A stretch of DNA of 64,000 nt, from positions 2,108,001-2,172,000 of the forward strand of contig NZ_JALPSC010000001.1 of NCBI RefSeq assembly GCF_023217965.1, written 5' to 3'. How positions within the stretch are numbered: the first letter of the stretch is position 1; each line of letters opens with the position of its first letter. The DNA is from Prevotella sp. E13-27. GTDB taxonomy: Bacteria; Bacteroidota; Bacteroidia; Bacteroidales; Bacteroidaceae. The position numbers and the translations under genes are program-made. Positions 9,682 to 17,768 of the stretch are shown here, piece by piece. A model generated the notes under the pieces. That model ran no database searches. It had not been told where the DNA came from and worked only from the letters and a program-made list of their open reading frames with translations.

Positions 9682-9765
9682 AATCTGTGACACGGATTAT
9701 TAAATCTGCGTCGCAGATTTAATAATCTACGTCATGGTTTAAATAATCTGTGTCGCAGATTTAAG
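9682..9765. repeat. Four 21-nt tandem palindromic repeats
   Basis: Units start at 9682, 9703, 9724 and 9745, each beginning AATCT. Unit 2 is a perfect palindrome centred on CGTCG (AATCTGCG, T, CGCAGATT); unit 4 differs at one base and units 1 and 3 are degenerate. The 21-nt period equals two helical turns, so the palindromes sit on one face of the DNA. Confidence 0.85.
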
Positions 9766-9900
9766 AATTGCAGTCTGTCTTGGTGAGAATACCTGACTAT
9801 ATCATAATCAATAACTGCCAGAACCTGAAAATATTTGCGATTATGTGAAACTGCAATAATAGAAAGAGAGTGTGTCAAAACACAGGATTCCTTTTAAAAA

Positions 9901-9982
9901 CAACGGATTACACGGATTTTACGGAGGTAAGCCCTGCTGAATCAGCAACTTAGTGAATCCGTTAAATCCGTGTAATCCGTTG
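9901..9982. repeat. 25-bp inverted repeat with nested hairpin, downstream of recA
   Basis: Arms 9901-9925 and 9958-9982 match at 24 of 25 positions. Each arm is built of 9-nt steps of an ACGGATT theme. The 32-nt loop contains its own hairpin (TGCTGA / TCAGCA). It lies 70 nt beyond the recA stop and may end or protect that transcript. Confidence 0.8.
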
Positions 9983-10033
9983 TAGTAATTACGATACGCC
10001 CTATTATTTGTGATTTGAGCTTGTTTGCTCTGA

Positions 10034-10060
10034 GCGTTTGGCTTAAACGCTTTACGCGTT
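10034..10060. repeat. Hairpin at the recA 3' end, related to the GCGTT arrays
   Basis: GCGTT at 10034 and again at 10056 are spaced 22 nt, and the unit reads GCGTTTGGC then TTAAACGC. This matches the layout of the arrays at 38969 and 55191. The hairpin (AGCGTTT / AAACGCT) sits just after the recA stop codon at 10052 on the minus strand. Confidence 0.5.
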
Positions 10061-11083
10061 CTGTTCGTTGATTTTCTCCATGATCTTTGCTTCGAGCTCT
10101 TCGCACAGCTCGGGATTGTCCTTAAGCAGCGCCTTTGTAGCGTCGCGTCCCTGGCCCAGCTTCGATTCACCATAGCTGAACCATGAGCCGCTCTTCTTGA
10201 TGATCTCAAGGTCAACACCAAGATCAACAATCTCGCCAACGCGTGAGATGCCCTCGCCAAAGGTTATCTCGAACTCTGCCTTTCGGAATGGAGGAGCCAC
10301 CTTGTTCTTTACTACCTTGACACGCACCTGATTGCCAATGACGTTGTCACCATCCTTGATGGCTGTCACCTTGCGTATGTCGAGACGCACGGAAGCATAG
10401 AACTTCAGGGCGTTACCGCCAGTGGTTGTCTCTGGATTGCCGAACATAACGCCAATCTTCTCGCGTAGCTGGTTGATGAATATGCAGGTGGTGTTGGTCT
10501 TTGATATGGTAGAGGTGACCTTGCGCAGAGCCTGGCTCATCAGTCGTGCATGCAGACCTACAGCCGAGTCGCCCATGTCGCCCTCAATCTCTTTCTTCGG
10601 AGTCAGCGCAGCTACAGAGTCAATGACGATGATGTCGATGGCTGCCGAGCGGATGAGCTGGTCGGCAATCTCAAGTGCCTGCTCACCATTGTCGGGCTGA
10701 GAGATATAGAGGTTGTTAACATCGACACCCAGCTTCTGTGCGTAGAAGCGGTCGAAGGCATGCTCAGCATCGATGAATGCTGCAATGCCGCCAGCCTTCT
10801 GGCACTCTGCAATGGCATGGATGGCCAACGTGGTCTTACCACTTGACTCAGGACCGTATATCTCGATGATGCGTCCCTTGGGGTAGCCGCCAACGCCAAG
10901 TGCAGCGTTAAGTGCTATTGAACCGGTAGGGATGACATCAACTTGTTCTATCTTCTCATCGCCCATGCGCATGATGCTTCCTTTGCCGAAGTCCTTCTCA
11001 ATCTTCGACATGGCAGCCTGCAAGGCTTTCAGTTTCTCCTGCTGAGGGGTCAATGCTTCGCCCTCTGTCTCTTTCTTTGCCAT
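10052..11083 (-). CDS. recA: RecA recombinase
   Basis: RecA binds single-stranded DNA, drives homologous strand exchange and promotes LexA-type autocleavage. The 343-residue length is typical. Visible signatures: Walker [12 protein letters not shown], Walker [11 protein letters not shown], the RecA signature [14 protein letters not shown], and loop L2 region [16 protein letters not shown]. The C-terminus is acidic and short ([14 protein letters not shown]). A promoter precedes it and no LexA-like box was recognised there. The gene stands alone, with repeat-rich DNA downstream. Confidence 0.97.
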   Translation of the reverse strand: MAKKETEGEALTPQQEKLKALQAAMSKIEKDFGKGSIMRMGDEKIEQVDVIPTGSIALNAALGVGGYPKGRIIEIYGPESSGKTTLAIHAIAECQKAGGIAAFIDAEHAFDRFYAQKLGVDVNNLYISQPDNGEQALEIADQLIRSAAIDIIVIDSVAALTPKKEIEGDMGDSAVGLHARLMSQALRKVTSTISKTNTTCIFINQLREKIGVMFGNPETTTGGNALKFYASVRLDIRKVTAIKDGDNVIGNQVRVKVVKNKVAPPFRKAEFEITFGEGISRVGEIVDLGVDLEIIKKSGSWFSYGESKLGQGRDATKALLKDNPELCEELEAKIMEKINEQNA

Positions 11084-11168
11084 AAATTATTTTGTTTCTT
11101 AGTTGTAATGTTTCGTAGAAATAGGATATGCTGATGTGTGTATCAAGACACATCTTGCAATTTGACTA

Positions 11169-11200
11169 CAAAAATAGGCATATTTTTTCTTCTTTCCAAA
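11169..11200 (-). promoter_or_regulatory. recA promoter
   Basis: On the minus strand TATTTTTG (11176-11169) lies 20 nt from TTTG (11200-11197), a good match to the Bacteroidetes consensus. It gives a leader of about 75 nt. Confidence 0.65.
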
Positions 11201-11228
11201 CAAAACCGCCACAAATGCTGTTTTTTTG

Positions 11229-12815
11229 CTATTTTGACCTTTTTTCAACATTTTGCTGGGAAAGATGCTCGCAGAATGGTTTTATCTCTCTATAGATTAC
11301 TTCATCATAGCCATATAGGTCGGGAAGAAGTTCCACTTTACCAGTTTCGGGGTTGGGGTAGGCTGTATAATAAATAATGTATAGAGGAAGGTGGGGTGAT
11401 ACCTGTTGATAGGTGAGCAGACGGAACGGACGTTTTTCATCGTCCTTATGTTCCTTTAAGAATTTCTTGCCTTTGTCGCCCACTGGTGGAATGTCCATTG
11501 ATATGCGCAGACGGTCAAGCAGCCATTCGTCGGCTTCGGGAAGCATGAAGCATGCGAGCTCGAAAGGTTTCTCTACGCGTATGCAGCCGTGGGATAGTGT
11601 GCGCTTCTCTCGGGTGAAAGCACGGCGGTTGTTTGTGTCGTGCAGATAGATGCCGAAGTCATTGGCGAAGCGAAACACTATACGTCCAAGGGAGTTGTCT
11701 GCACCACCAAGCTGTCCTACACGCAGATGACCTTCCTCAAGCTCTTCAGCAGTGACATCGGCTACGCGGAGCGTGTCGCCGGAACTCTTCTCTAAGATGT
11801 AGTAGTTGTTACGTGCAAAATAGGCGGAGTCGCCGGCATGGCGCAGAAAGTCGGTCTTGACGATGGTTTGTGGCACTATCCAGTCGGGGTTAACCTGCAT
11901 GTGGCTAATCTCGCTGCACAGCAGAGGCGTTTTGTTGGTTACTGCGCCACAGCATATACGCATGTTTAGTACAGAGTCGGAACAGACTGCCCACAGCTGC
12001 TGTGCAGGGATGTTGACTATGATGTGCTTGCCTGACGTGTCAGAAGGACGCTTCATTCTCCAACGGCAACGCTCCATGTTGACAGCGAGTTTCTGGCGCA
12101 CCTTCGGATCTTTTGTCTTTGCCATCTGTTGGCGTAGCGCCTTGCTTACTGCGTCTTGTGGCAGAGATGTTATGAGATGGTTGAGACGATTGTCAGACGA
12201 CAGCATCTCAACGCTCTCCGTATATTCAGGCGTCTCAACGTCATAGGCGAACAGTTGTGCAAATACTTTTTTCTCGGTGTTCGGCTTATACTCCAGTTTG
12301 TTGAACACCTGTTGAGGGCGCATGAAACCATAGCGCTGTCCGGCGCAATAGCGCACATAGGCTTTCGACAGATAATAGTCGAGATGTGGAAGAACGTCGT
12401 TGATGTCTATGTGGAGGGAGTCGAAAGCAAGCTGATGAATGATGCTTAGGTCAGAAGCTATCTGAGGGACAAAGAATGCTGTGCTGTCAAGTCCGGCAAG
12501 GGGCAGCTCACGTCTCAACGTGGCAAGCAGCGAGTCTGCACCTGCCGACATGCCCATGGCGGTGAACCACAGAGGACTGCTGCCGAAGTCGGTCATCTCC
12601 TCATAGCGCTTTCTTACAGCCTTGTCGGCTTTCCATTGTGTTGTGTCATCTTTCACCAATTGCTGAATGCGCTTTTGCATGAGGGCGGCATCGAGCGAAT
12701 CAACAAAGATGCCGAAGGCTGATTGCTCAGCCTCCGGCAGTTCGCCTGACCCGCCACACGATGAGACGAGTCCCATCGTTGCAATCATCGTGAGTGTGAG
12801 ATACAGCCACTTCAT
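11229..12815 (-). CDS. Lipoprotein L,D-transpeptidase (YcbB/YkuD type)
   Basis: Likely forms 3-3 cross-links in, or attaches proteins to, peptidoglycan, using a catalytic cysteine. The 528-residue protein starts with a lipoprotein signal (lipobox LVSSC, Cys at about 20). The C-terminal YkuD domain (about residues 265-440) has IYLHDTNN and the active-site motif SHGCIRV. The region between is helical, as in YcbB-like enzymes; the last 60 residues (LLTYQQVSPHLPLYIIYYTAYP) follow the YcbB pattern. It is the last gene of a probable three-gene operon (gap of 43 nt from the dehydrogenase upstream). Family call is strong; the exact cross-link is inferred. Confidence 0.88.
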   Translation of the reverse strand: MKWLYLTLTMIATMGLVSSCGGSGELPEAEQSAFGIFVDSLDAALMQKRIQQLVKDDTTQWKADKAVRKRYEEMTDFGSSPLWFTAMGMSAGADSLLATLRRELPLAGLDSTAFFVPQIASDLSIIHQLAFDSLHIDINDVLPHLDYYLSKAYVRYCAGQRYGFMRPQQVFNKLEYKPNTEKKVFAQLFAYDVETPEYTESVEMLSSDNRLNHLITSLPQDAVSKALRQQMAKTKDPKVRQKLAVNMERCRWRMKRPSDTSGKHIIVNIPAQQLWAVCSDSVLNMRICCGAVTNKTPLLCSEISHMQVNPDWIVPQTIVKTDFLRHAGDSAYFARNNYYILEKSSGDTLRVADVTAEELEEGHLRVGQLGGADNSLGRIVFRFANDFGIYLHDTNNRRAFTREKRTLSHGCIRVEKPFELACFMLPEADEWLLDRLRISMDIPPVGDKGKKFLKEHKDDEKRPFRLLTYQQVSPHLPLYIIYYTAYPNPETGKVELLPDLYGYDEVIYREIKPFCEHLSQQNVEKRSK

Positions 12816-12858
12816 GCACTAAAAGATGACGGTTAATGGTTTGTGATTTTTTTGTCTC

Positions 12859-14112
12859 TTACAGCTCAAGGTCGCCGTCGTGGATCTCATGCCAAGGCAG
12901 ACCCTGCTTGTTCAGCTGCTCCATGAATGGATCGGGATCGAACTCCTCAACGTTGAACACGCCTGGCTTCTTCCACAGACCCTTGCAGAACATCATGGCA
13001 CCAATCATGGCAGGAACGCCTGTGGTGTAGCTCACACCCTGCATGCCAGTCTCCTTGTAGGCATCCTGGTGCTTGCAGTTGTTATATACATAATAGGTGT
13101 GCTCCTTGCCGTCGTTGCCGATACCACGGATGCGGCAGCCGATAGATGTCTCGCCCTCATAGTTCTCGCCGAGATCCTGTGGGTTGGGCAGCACGGCCTT
13201 GAGGAACTGCAGAGGTACAATCTTTACTTTTGCCACGCCTGAGCCGTCGGCCAGAGGTGCCTCGTAAACCACCTCGTCGATGCGGCTCATGCCGATGTTC
13301 TGAATAACATCGAGATGCTTAAGATACTGCTGGCCGAAGGTCATCCAGAAACGTGCACGCTTGATGGTGGGGTAGTTGATGACAAGCGACTCTATCTCCT
13401 CGTGGTGGAGCAGGTAGCTGTCGCGTGGACCAATGTTAGGATAGTTCAGATCCTTGTGAATCTCCAGTGGCTCTGTCTCAACCCACTTGCCATTCTCCCA
13501 ATAGAGACCTTTCTGAGTAATCTCACGGATGTTTATCTCAGGGTTGAAGTTTGTTGCGAAGGCCTTGTGGTGGTCGCCAGCGTTGCAGTCAACGATGTCG
13601 AGATACTGAATCTCCTTGAAGTGATGCTTTGCTGCATAGGCAGTGTAGATGCTTGTCACGCCCGGGTCGAATCCGCAGCCGAGGATGGCTGTCAGACCTG
13701 CCTCGCGGAAGCGGTCGCGATAGGCCCACTGCCAAGAGTACTCGAAGTGTGCCTCGTCCTTTGGCTCATAGTTGGCTGTGTCGAGATAGTTGCAGCCGCA
13801 TGCCAGGCAGGCATCCATGATGGTGAGGTCCTGATAGGGGAGGGCAAGGTTTATAACCAACTCGGGTTTGAAGTCGTTGAAGAGCGCCTTCAGCTGCTCC
13901 ACATCGTCAGCATCGACCTGTGCTGTCTTGATCTTTAGTGGTGAGTGGTTAGAGAGAAGACCTTTAGCCTCTATTGCTTTTACAATCGCGTCACATTTCT
14001 CTTTGCGGCGTGAGGCAATCATGAATTCTGTAAACACGTCAGCATTCTGCGCAATCTTGAATGCTGCTACTGTTGCGACGCCACCGGCGCCAATCATTAA
14101 TACTCTGCTCAT
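12859..14112 (-). CDS. Carboxynorspermidine/carboxyspermidine dehydrogenase (saccharopine dehydrogenase family)
   Basis: Condenses putrescine or diaminopropane with aspartate semialdehyde and reduces the imine to carboxy(nor)spermidine, in the alternative spermidine route common in Bacteroidetes. The 417-residue cytosolic enzyme has an N-terminal Rossmann motif (MIGAGGVATVAAFK) and the family segments ILGCGFDPGVTSIYTAYA and the dimer domain. It reads like Vibrio CANSDH rather than fungal saccharopine dehydrogenase. The partner decarboxylase (nspC) is not in the window. The upstream BACON gene ends 9 nt away, so translation is probably coupled. Start MSRVLMIGAGG is fixed by the nucleotide-binding motif. 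Confidence 0.85.
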   Translation of the reverse strand: MSRVLMIGAGGVATVAAFKIAQNADVFTEFMIASRRKEKCDAIVKAIEAKGLLSNHSPLKIKTAQVDADDVEQLKALFNDFKPELVINLALPYQDLTIMDACLACGCNYLDTANYEPKDEAHFEYSWQWAYRDRFREAGLTAILGCGFDPGVTSIYTAYAAKHHFKEIQYLDIVDCNAGDHHKAFATNFNPEINIREITQKGLYWENGKWVETEPLEIHKDLNYPNIGPRDSYLLHHEEIESLVINYPTIKRARFWMTFGQQYLKHLDVIQNIGMSRIDEVVYEAPLADGSGVAKVKIVPLQFLKAVLPNPQDLGENYEGETSIGCRIRGIGNDGKEHTYYVYNNCKHQDAYKETGMQGVSYTTGVPAMIGAMMFCKGLWKKPGVFNVEEFDPDPFMEQLNKQGLPWHEIHDGDLEL

Positions 14113-14121
14113 ATTCTTTTT

Positions 14122-16242
14122 TTAATAGTTTACTTTTTTAGTATATTCTTTGCCGTTCACGGCGAAGGTCAATGTTACCTGTGGATTGCTTACGCCGCTC
14201 ATCTGCTTTGGCAGGTTGAATGTCATTGATAATCCCGCCTTGAGCTTGATGGTTGACGTCTCGTTCTCCTTGTCGCTAACGTCGAGCGCTCCTACGCCAT
14301 CAACATAAAGGCTTTGTAGCGTAATGGTCTTAGAATAATTGTTGGTGACAGTCACAGGACAGTCTGACGTAACCTTGTTGTCTGTTTTTTCATAGTTACC
14401 ACCACCGCGTTTTATGCCTACCTTGTCGGCAGGAATGAAGACGGTCACCTCGCAATAGTCGAAATAGTCGGCCACTCCGTCATATTGGCCGATGGATGCC
14501 TTAACGGTTATCTTTGCAGGATTGTCGTTGACGTTTCTGATTCGTGTTCCTCTGTTCACACTCTTTACCAATCCGTTAGTTGACACGCGTAGTATTTCGC
14601 TATTGCTGCTTGACCAGCTGATGCTCTTTTCCAGATTGGTCTTGGCATCGAGCTTGAACGAGTCGCCTTCCTCCAACTCGTGCTTCGCCTCGGTAAGATA
14701 GATATATTTATGCTGCTTTATGGGGAAACGCACTGTGTCGCCGAAGGTGGTGATGACTATAGTGTCAAGACGCTCGAAGGCATCGCCTGCAAAATATGGC
14801 ACGCTGACCTTGTAGTAATACTGGTCTATGCCTTCCGTGGTCTTGTTTGACAGCGATATCCACGAAGCCTTCTTCGTAATTTTGAAGTCGGGAGTGAGAG
14901 TCTTTATGGGCAGGTTGAACTCGCCACCTGACTTCTGGAAGCTCATCTCCTTGCGCTGGTCGGCAAAGTTGATTACAATCTTAGGATTGGTCTTCTGCAG
15001 GATGTGAATCTTTGCAGTCTCCTGACCTGAGAACAGCAGTCGCATATCACCTTCACGCTTCTGGTTGGTGATGTTCTCACTGAAATTCAGCGTAAGCGTA
15101 TCGTTGTATTCATCAGCTGGCTTGAGAATGCATTTAACCCAGTCGCCAGGCATTTCAATCTGGTACTTGGCATTACTCTTGACATGTAGGTCGATGCTCT
15201 TTGCAGTATGGTCTGTCTCAATCTTCTTGTCTTCAGAAATTATCAGAGACTGGTATTCCTGAGTAACTTTGAAGGTTGTCTTGACGGCGCTCTTTTCAAT
15301 ACTGCCATCAAGCAAGTAGAGAGTTACGGTCGCATTGCGACTTTCTAGGGCCTTGTTCATGCTGATATCATAGAATATCAGTTCCTTACCAACTAGTTTC
15401 GCCTTAATCCATCGGGCAACTTGCGTGGTCTGGTCATCAATAATCTGGCAGCTGATGTCTTTCAGGTCATGTTCAAAGCGCACCGTGTCTGTTTTCTGAT
15501 CGTACCCCACAACGCGGTCTTCTATGGTAAGAGAATCAAATACCTCGTTGTGATGCTGTGTGATGAGTATTGCCTTGTGTGCAATAAGGCTGTCGGCAAC
15601 TTCAGAAGTGCTTGCTGTAGGTATCATGCGGACAAGCGCCTGACGCAGTTCGTTGCCTTTGTACATGTCAGTATGTATCTTCAGGAACTGACCGCTTGAA
15701 AGTGATGCTTTGCACCATGATGCGTTTTCTTCGCCAACGCCCTTAATCTCAATCTTTGCCTTACTAAGCTCGTAGCCAAGGTTTATGAGAGTGTCGCATG
15801 CAGAATAGGGAATGCTTATTTCAGACATGTCAAGGCCATCGAACATCTTGTTCCTGGACTGGATGATCTTAAAATAAACCTTTACGTTCTCTTCGTAATT
15901 GTTTGCATTCTGCTCTGGAGTGAACAAAACGATCTGGGCACATCGATTGTTTATGGTAACGTTCTCCTCCACTTGTATTTCTATCTTGCCATTTGACAGC
16001 TTGATGTCTTTAAGCCATGTGGGCTTGTCGTTAGTGGCAGAGTCAGTAGCTTCCCATGACACCTGGCCGCCAAAGACGGCTTTGACTTCTATAGTGCGAC
16101 TCTTCTCGTCGGCATCCATATAGACGTCATCAATCTTTAGTCCTTTAAGTGGTGAAGGAAACTTGTCTTTCTCCGTGCAGGAGAAGAGTAAAATGACAGT
16201 AAGGAGGCTTATGAAAAACTTGTAATAATGTTTCATCATCAT
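14122..16242 (-). CDS. Lipoprotein with BACON-like and Big_2 Ig-like domains
   Basis: A 706-residue cell-surface or periplasmic lipoprotein of unknown function. The N-terminus is a lipoprotein signal (lipobox LLFSC, Cys about 22). The body is a series of beta-sandwich repeats of about 90-100 residues with the BACON pattern of an 'xxWixxx' strand (PTWLKDIKLSNGKIEI, ASWCKASLSSG, ARWIKAKLVG, GDWVKCILKPADE, ASWISLSNKT). A Big_2 domain follows (ISWSSSNSEILRVSTNGLV, about 530-610). BACON domains often bind carbohydrate or mucin, but here no enzyme is attached. It is first in an operon with the polyamine dehydrogenase and the L,D-transpeptidase, an odd grouping. Several start codons (three ATGs) are possible within 9 nt. 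Confidence 0.75.
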   Translation of the reverse strand: MMMKHYYKFFISLLTVILLFSCTEKDKFPSPLKGLKIDDVYMDADEKSRTIEVKAVFGGQVSWEATDSATNDKPTWLKDIKLSNGKIEIQVEENVTINNRCAQIVLFTPEQNANNYEENVKVYFKIIQSRNKMFDGLDMSEISIPYSACDTLINLGYELSKAKIEIKGVGEENASWCKASLSSGQFLKIHTDMYKGNELRQALVRMIPTASTSEVADSLIAHKAILITQHHNEVFDSLTIEDRVVGYDQKTDTVRFEHDLKDISCQIIDDQTTQVARWIKAKLVGKELIFYDISMNKALESRNATVTLYLLDGSIEKSAVKTTFKVTQEYQSLIISEDKKIETDHTAKSIDLHVKSNAKYQIEMPGDWVKCILKPADEYNDTLTLNFSENITNQKREGDMRLLFSGQETAKIHILQKTNPKIVINFADQRKEMSFQKSGGEFNLPIKTLTPDFKITKKASWISLSNKTTEGIDQYYYKVSVPYFAGDAFERLDTIVITTFGDTVRFPIKQHKYIYLTEAKHELEEGDSFKLDAKTNLEKSISWSSSNSEILRVSTNGLVKSVNRGTRIRNVNDNPAKITVKASIGQYDGVADYFDYCEVTVFIPADKVGIKRGGGNYEKTDNKVTSDCPVTVTNNYSKTITLQSLYVDGVGALDVSDKENETSTIKLKAGLSMTFNLPKQMSGVSNPQVTLTFAVNGKEYTKKVNY

Positions 16243-16265
16243 TGTAATTGTTCTCTTTTAAGCTA

Positions 16266-16273
16266 CAAAGGTA
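16266..16273 (-). promoter_or_regulatory. -7 element upstream of the BACON operon
   Basis: TACCTTTG on the minus strand, 23 nt before the start codon. No clear -33 element was found at the right spacing. Confidence 0.5.
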
Positions 16274-16316
16274 ATGCTTTTTGTTGATATAGATGGCTTT
16301 TTGTCGTCAAAAAGTC

Positions 16317-17624
16317 CTATTTTCGCGTTTCAAACTGTTTGATTTTATCAATATAGTAGCTACGCAGGTCGCTCCAGCTATAATATGGCCATTGTTTCGT
16401 GGCGATGGGCAGCGATGCCTCGCGCTCGTTTAACAGGGCTTTCATGAGCACGTCGCCATCCTTGTTTTTCTTCGGACGATAGAACACCAGCTGAATGTTG
16501 CATGCCATGGGGAAGATATTGTAGTTGCGCCAATAGCGGTCGAGACTGTCGGGGTTCTCAACACTGATACCACATGAGTCGAGCTCAAGCAGACATGCAA
16601 GTGGCATGACGCATACCTCATGACCGAAACGGAGGGTGGCTTGTACGTTGGCCTTTGCTACAGAGCTGCCAAGGACGGTGTCGGCAGTCTCAATGATGTT
16701 CTTCAGAAGGTTCGTCTGGCTGAACGGCATCAAGCCACCTGTCTGTGGAGCAGCACCGTAGTCAAGATACCAGCCCCAGTTTCGTATGCACCACTGACTG
16801 TACATCTCGTCGGCAGTATAGAGTTTCAGAAGGTCAATGTCGGTGTCGTGGCTTTGCATGTTTGCTGCCACCTCGAAGAGATCGTACATGAGATTAACGG
16901 CATTGATGCTGTCCTTTACCCATCTCTGGTCGTTGAAGAGCACTTTCATTAGGCGCTCGGGTTTGGTGACGCGCTCCTGATAGGCGCGCTTCTCTTCCCA
17001 TTTTACGCGTTTGCCATATTCCTTCAACTGTTCACTTCTTGGCTGGTTAAGGTAGTATTGTAGAGATTCACTCACATCGTTGTGTATGCGTGCCGTGGGG
17101 TTGGCTGCGGTAAACTCCTCGCATTCAGCTATCATGGAAAGAATGCAGCGTGGAACAACTGTTGAGCGTGCGTCTATGGCTACGTTCTTCTTCTTGAATA
17201 TCTCAGGGAAGTGTTGAGTCATGCGCTTGCCTATGCCGTGATGCTGGCGCTCGCCAACTGTGGTGAGGTCGCCAAAACGCTTTATAGTACATGGGATGAA
17301 CTTGTCAATAAGTGACAGTGTCTCTTTGCCTTCGGTGGTCAGCTTGCCCTGTTTGTCAGCCTTGCGCAACAAGTCTGCCACACGGGTGTAGTCCTTCTTG
17401 CCAATGAGCCAGCGAGAACCGTGACGACCATAGTGACTGAAGTAGAATGGTTCGTAGCCTTTGGGTGATGGCGTAAGGGGTTTTGTTGCAGGATAACGGT
17501 CATAGTCGAGGTAGTTACTGCCGCTAAGGTAGCGGTTCTCGGCTATCTCTTCGCGTGCACTCTTCTGAGCTTGGGCGCTAATAGAGATTATGGATATGGC
17601 TAAAAGAAGTAATGTCGTTCTCAT
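16317..17624 (-). CDS. Secreted histidine acid phosphatase, MINPP/phytase-like
   Basis: Probably releases phosphate from inositol phosphates such as phytate. The 435-residue protein has a signal peptide (ends SAQAQ), the phosphate-binding RHGxR motif (HYGRHGSRWL, about residues 65-75) and a proton-donor region FGHEVCVMPL (about 330), where family members usually have HAE or HD. Between them lies the variable alpha domain. Bacteroides relatives of MINPP have this size and are secreted. It has its own promoter and diverges from thrS. Phosphatase class is firm; phytate as substrate is by analogy. Confidence 0.82.
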   Translation of the reverse strand: MRTTLLLLAISIISISAQAQKSAREEIAENRYLSGSNYLDYDRYPATKPLTPSPKGYEPFYFSHYGRHGSRWLIGKKDYTRVADLLRKADKQGKLTTEGKETLSLIDKFIPCTIKRFGDLTTVGERQHHGIGKRMTQHFPEIFKKKNVAIDARSTVVPRCILSMIAECEEFTAANPTARIHNDVSESLQYYLNQPRSEQLKEYGKRVKWEEKRAYQERVTKPERLMKVLFNDQRWVKDSINAVNLMYDLFEVAANMQSHDTDIDLLKLYTADEMYSQWCIRNWGWYLDYGAAPQTGGLMPFSQTNLLKNIIETADTVLGSSVAKANVQATLRFGHEVCVMPLACLLELDSCGISVENPDSLDRYWRNYNIFPMACNIQLVFYRPKKNKDGDVLMKALLNEREASLPIATKQWPYYSWSDLRSYYIDKIKQFETRK

Positions 17625-17650
17625 GTCTTATATATTAATAATGTGGAATG

Positions 17651-17682
17651 CAAAAGTACAATATTTTATACAAACTGCCAAA
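17651..17682 (-). promoter_or_regulatory. Promoter of the phosphatase gene
   Basis: TACTTTTG on the minus strand (17658-17651) with TTTG 20 nt upstream (17682-17679). Confidence 0.6.
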
Positions 17683-17707
17683 TTTGTGAAGAAAAGATGG
17701 TTTTCTT

Positions 17708-17738
17708 TTTGCGATTCCGCTGCTTATTAGTACCTTTG
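17708..17738 (+). promoter_or_regulatory. thrS promoter
   Basis: TTTG (17708-17711), 19 nt, TACCTTTG (17731-17738). The start codon is 30 nt further on. Confidence 0.68.
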
Positions 17739-17768
17739 CACCGCTAAATTTAAACATATATTGTAAAT

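Larger units (their letters stand above)
9350..10051. other. Gene-free region rich in symmetric elements
   Basis: About 700 bases between the ATPase start and the recA stop hold no credible gene. They contain the operator-like palindrome, a 4 x 21-nt palindromic array and a 25-bp inverted repeat (listed separately). Bases 9430-9680 and 9770-9900 show nothing I can name. Confidence 0.7.

Noticed and set aside
9682..9765. CRISPR array
   Set aside because: Units are adjacent with no spacers, only four copies, and no cas genes are in the window.
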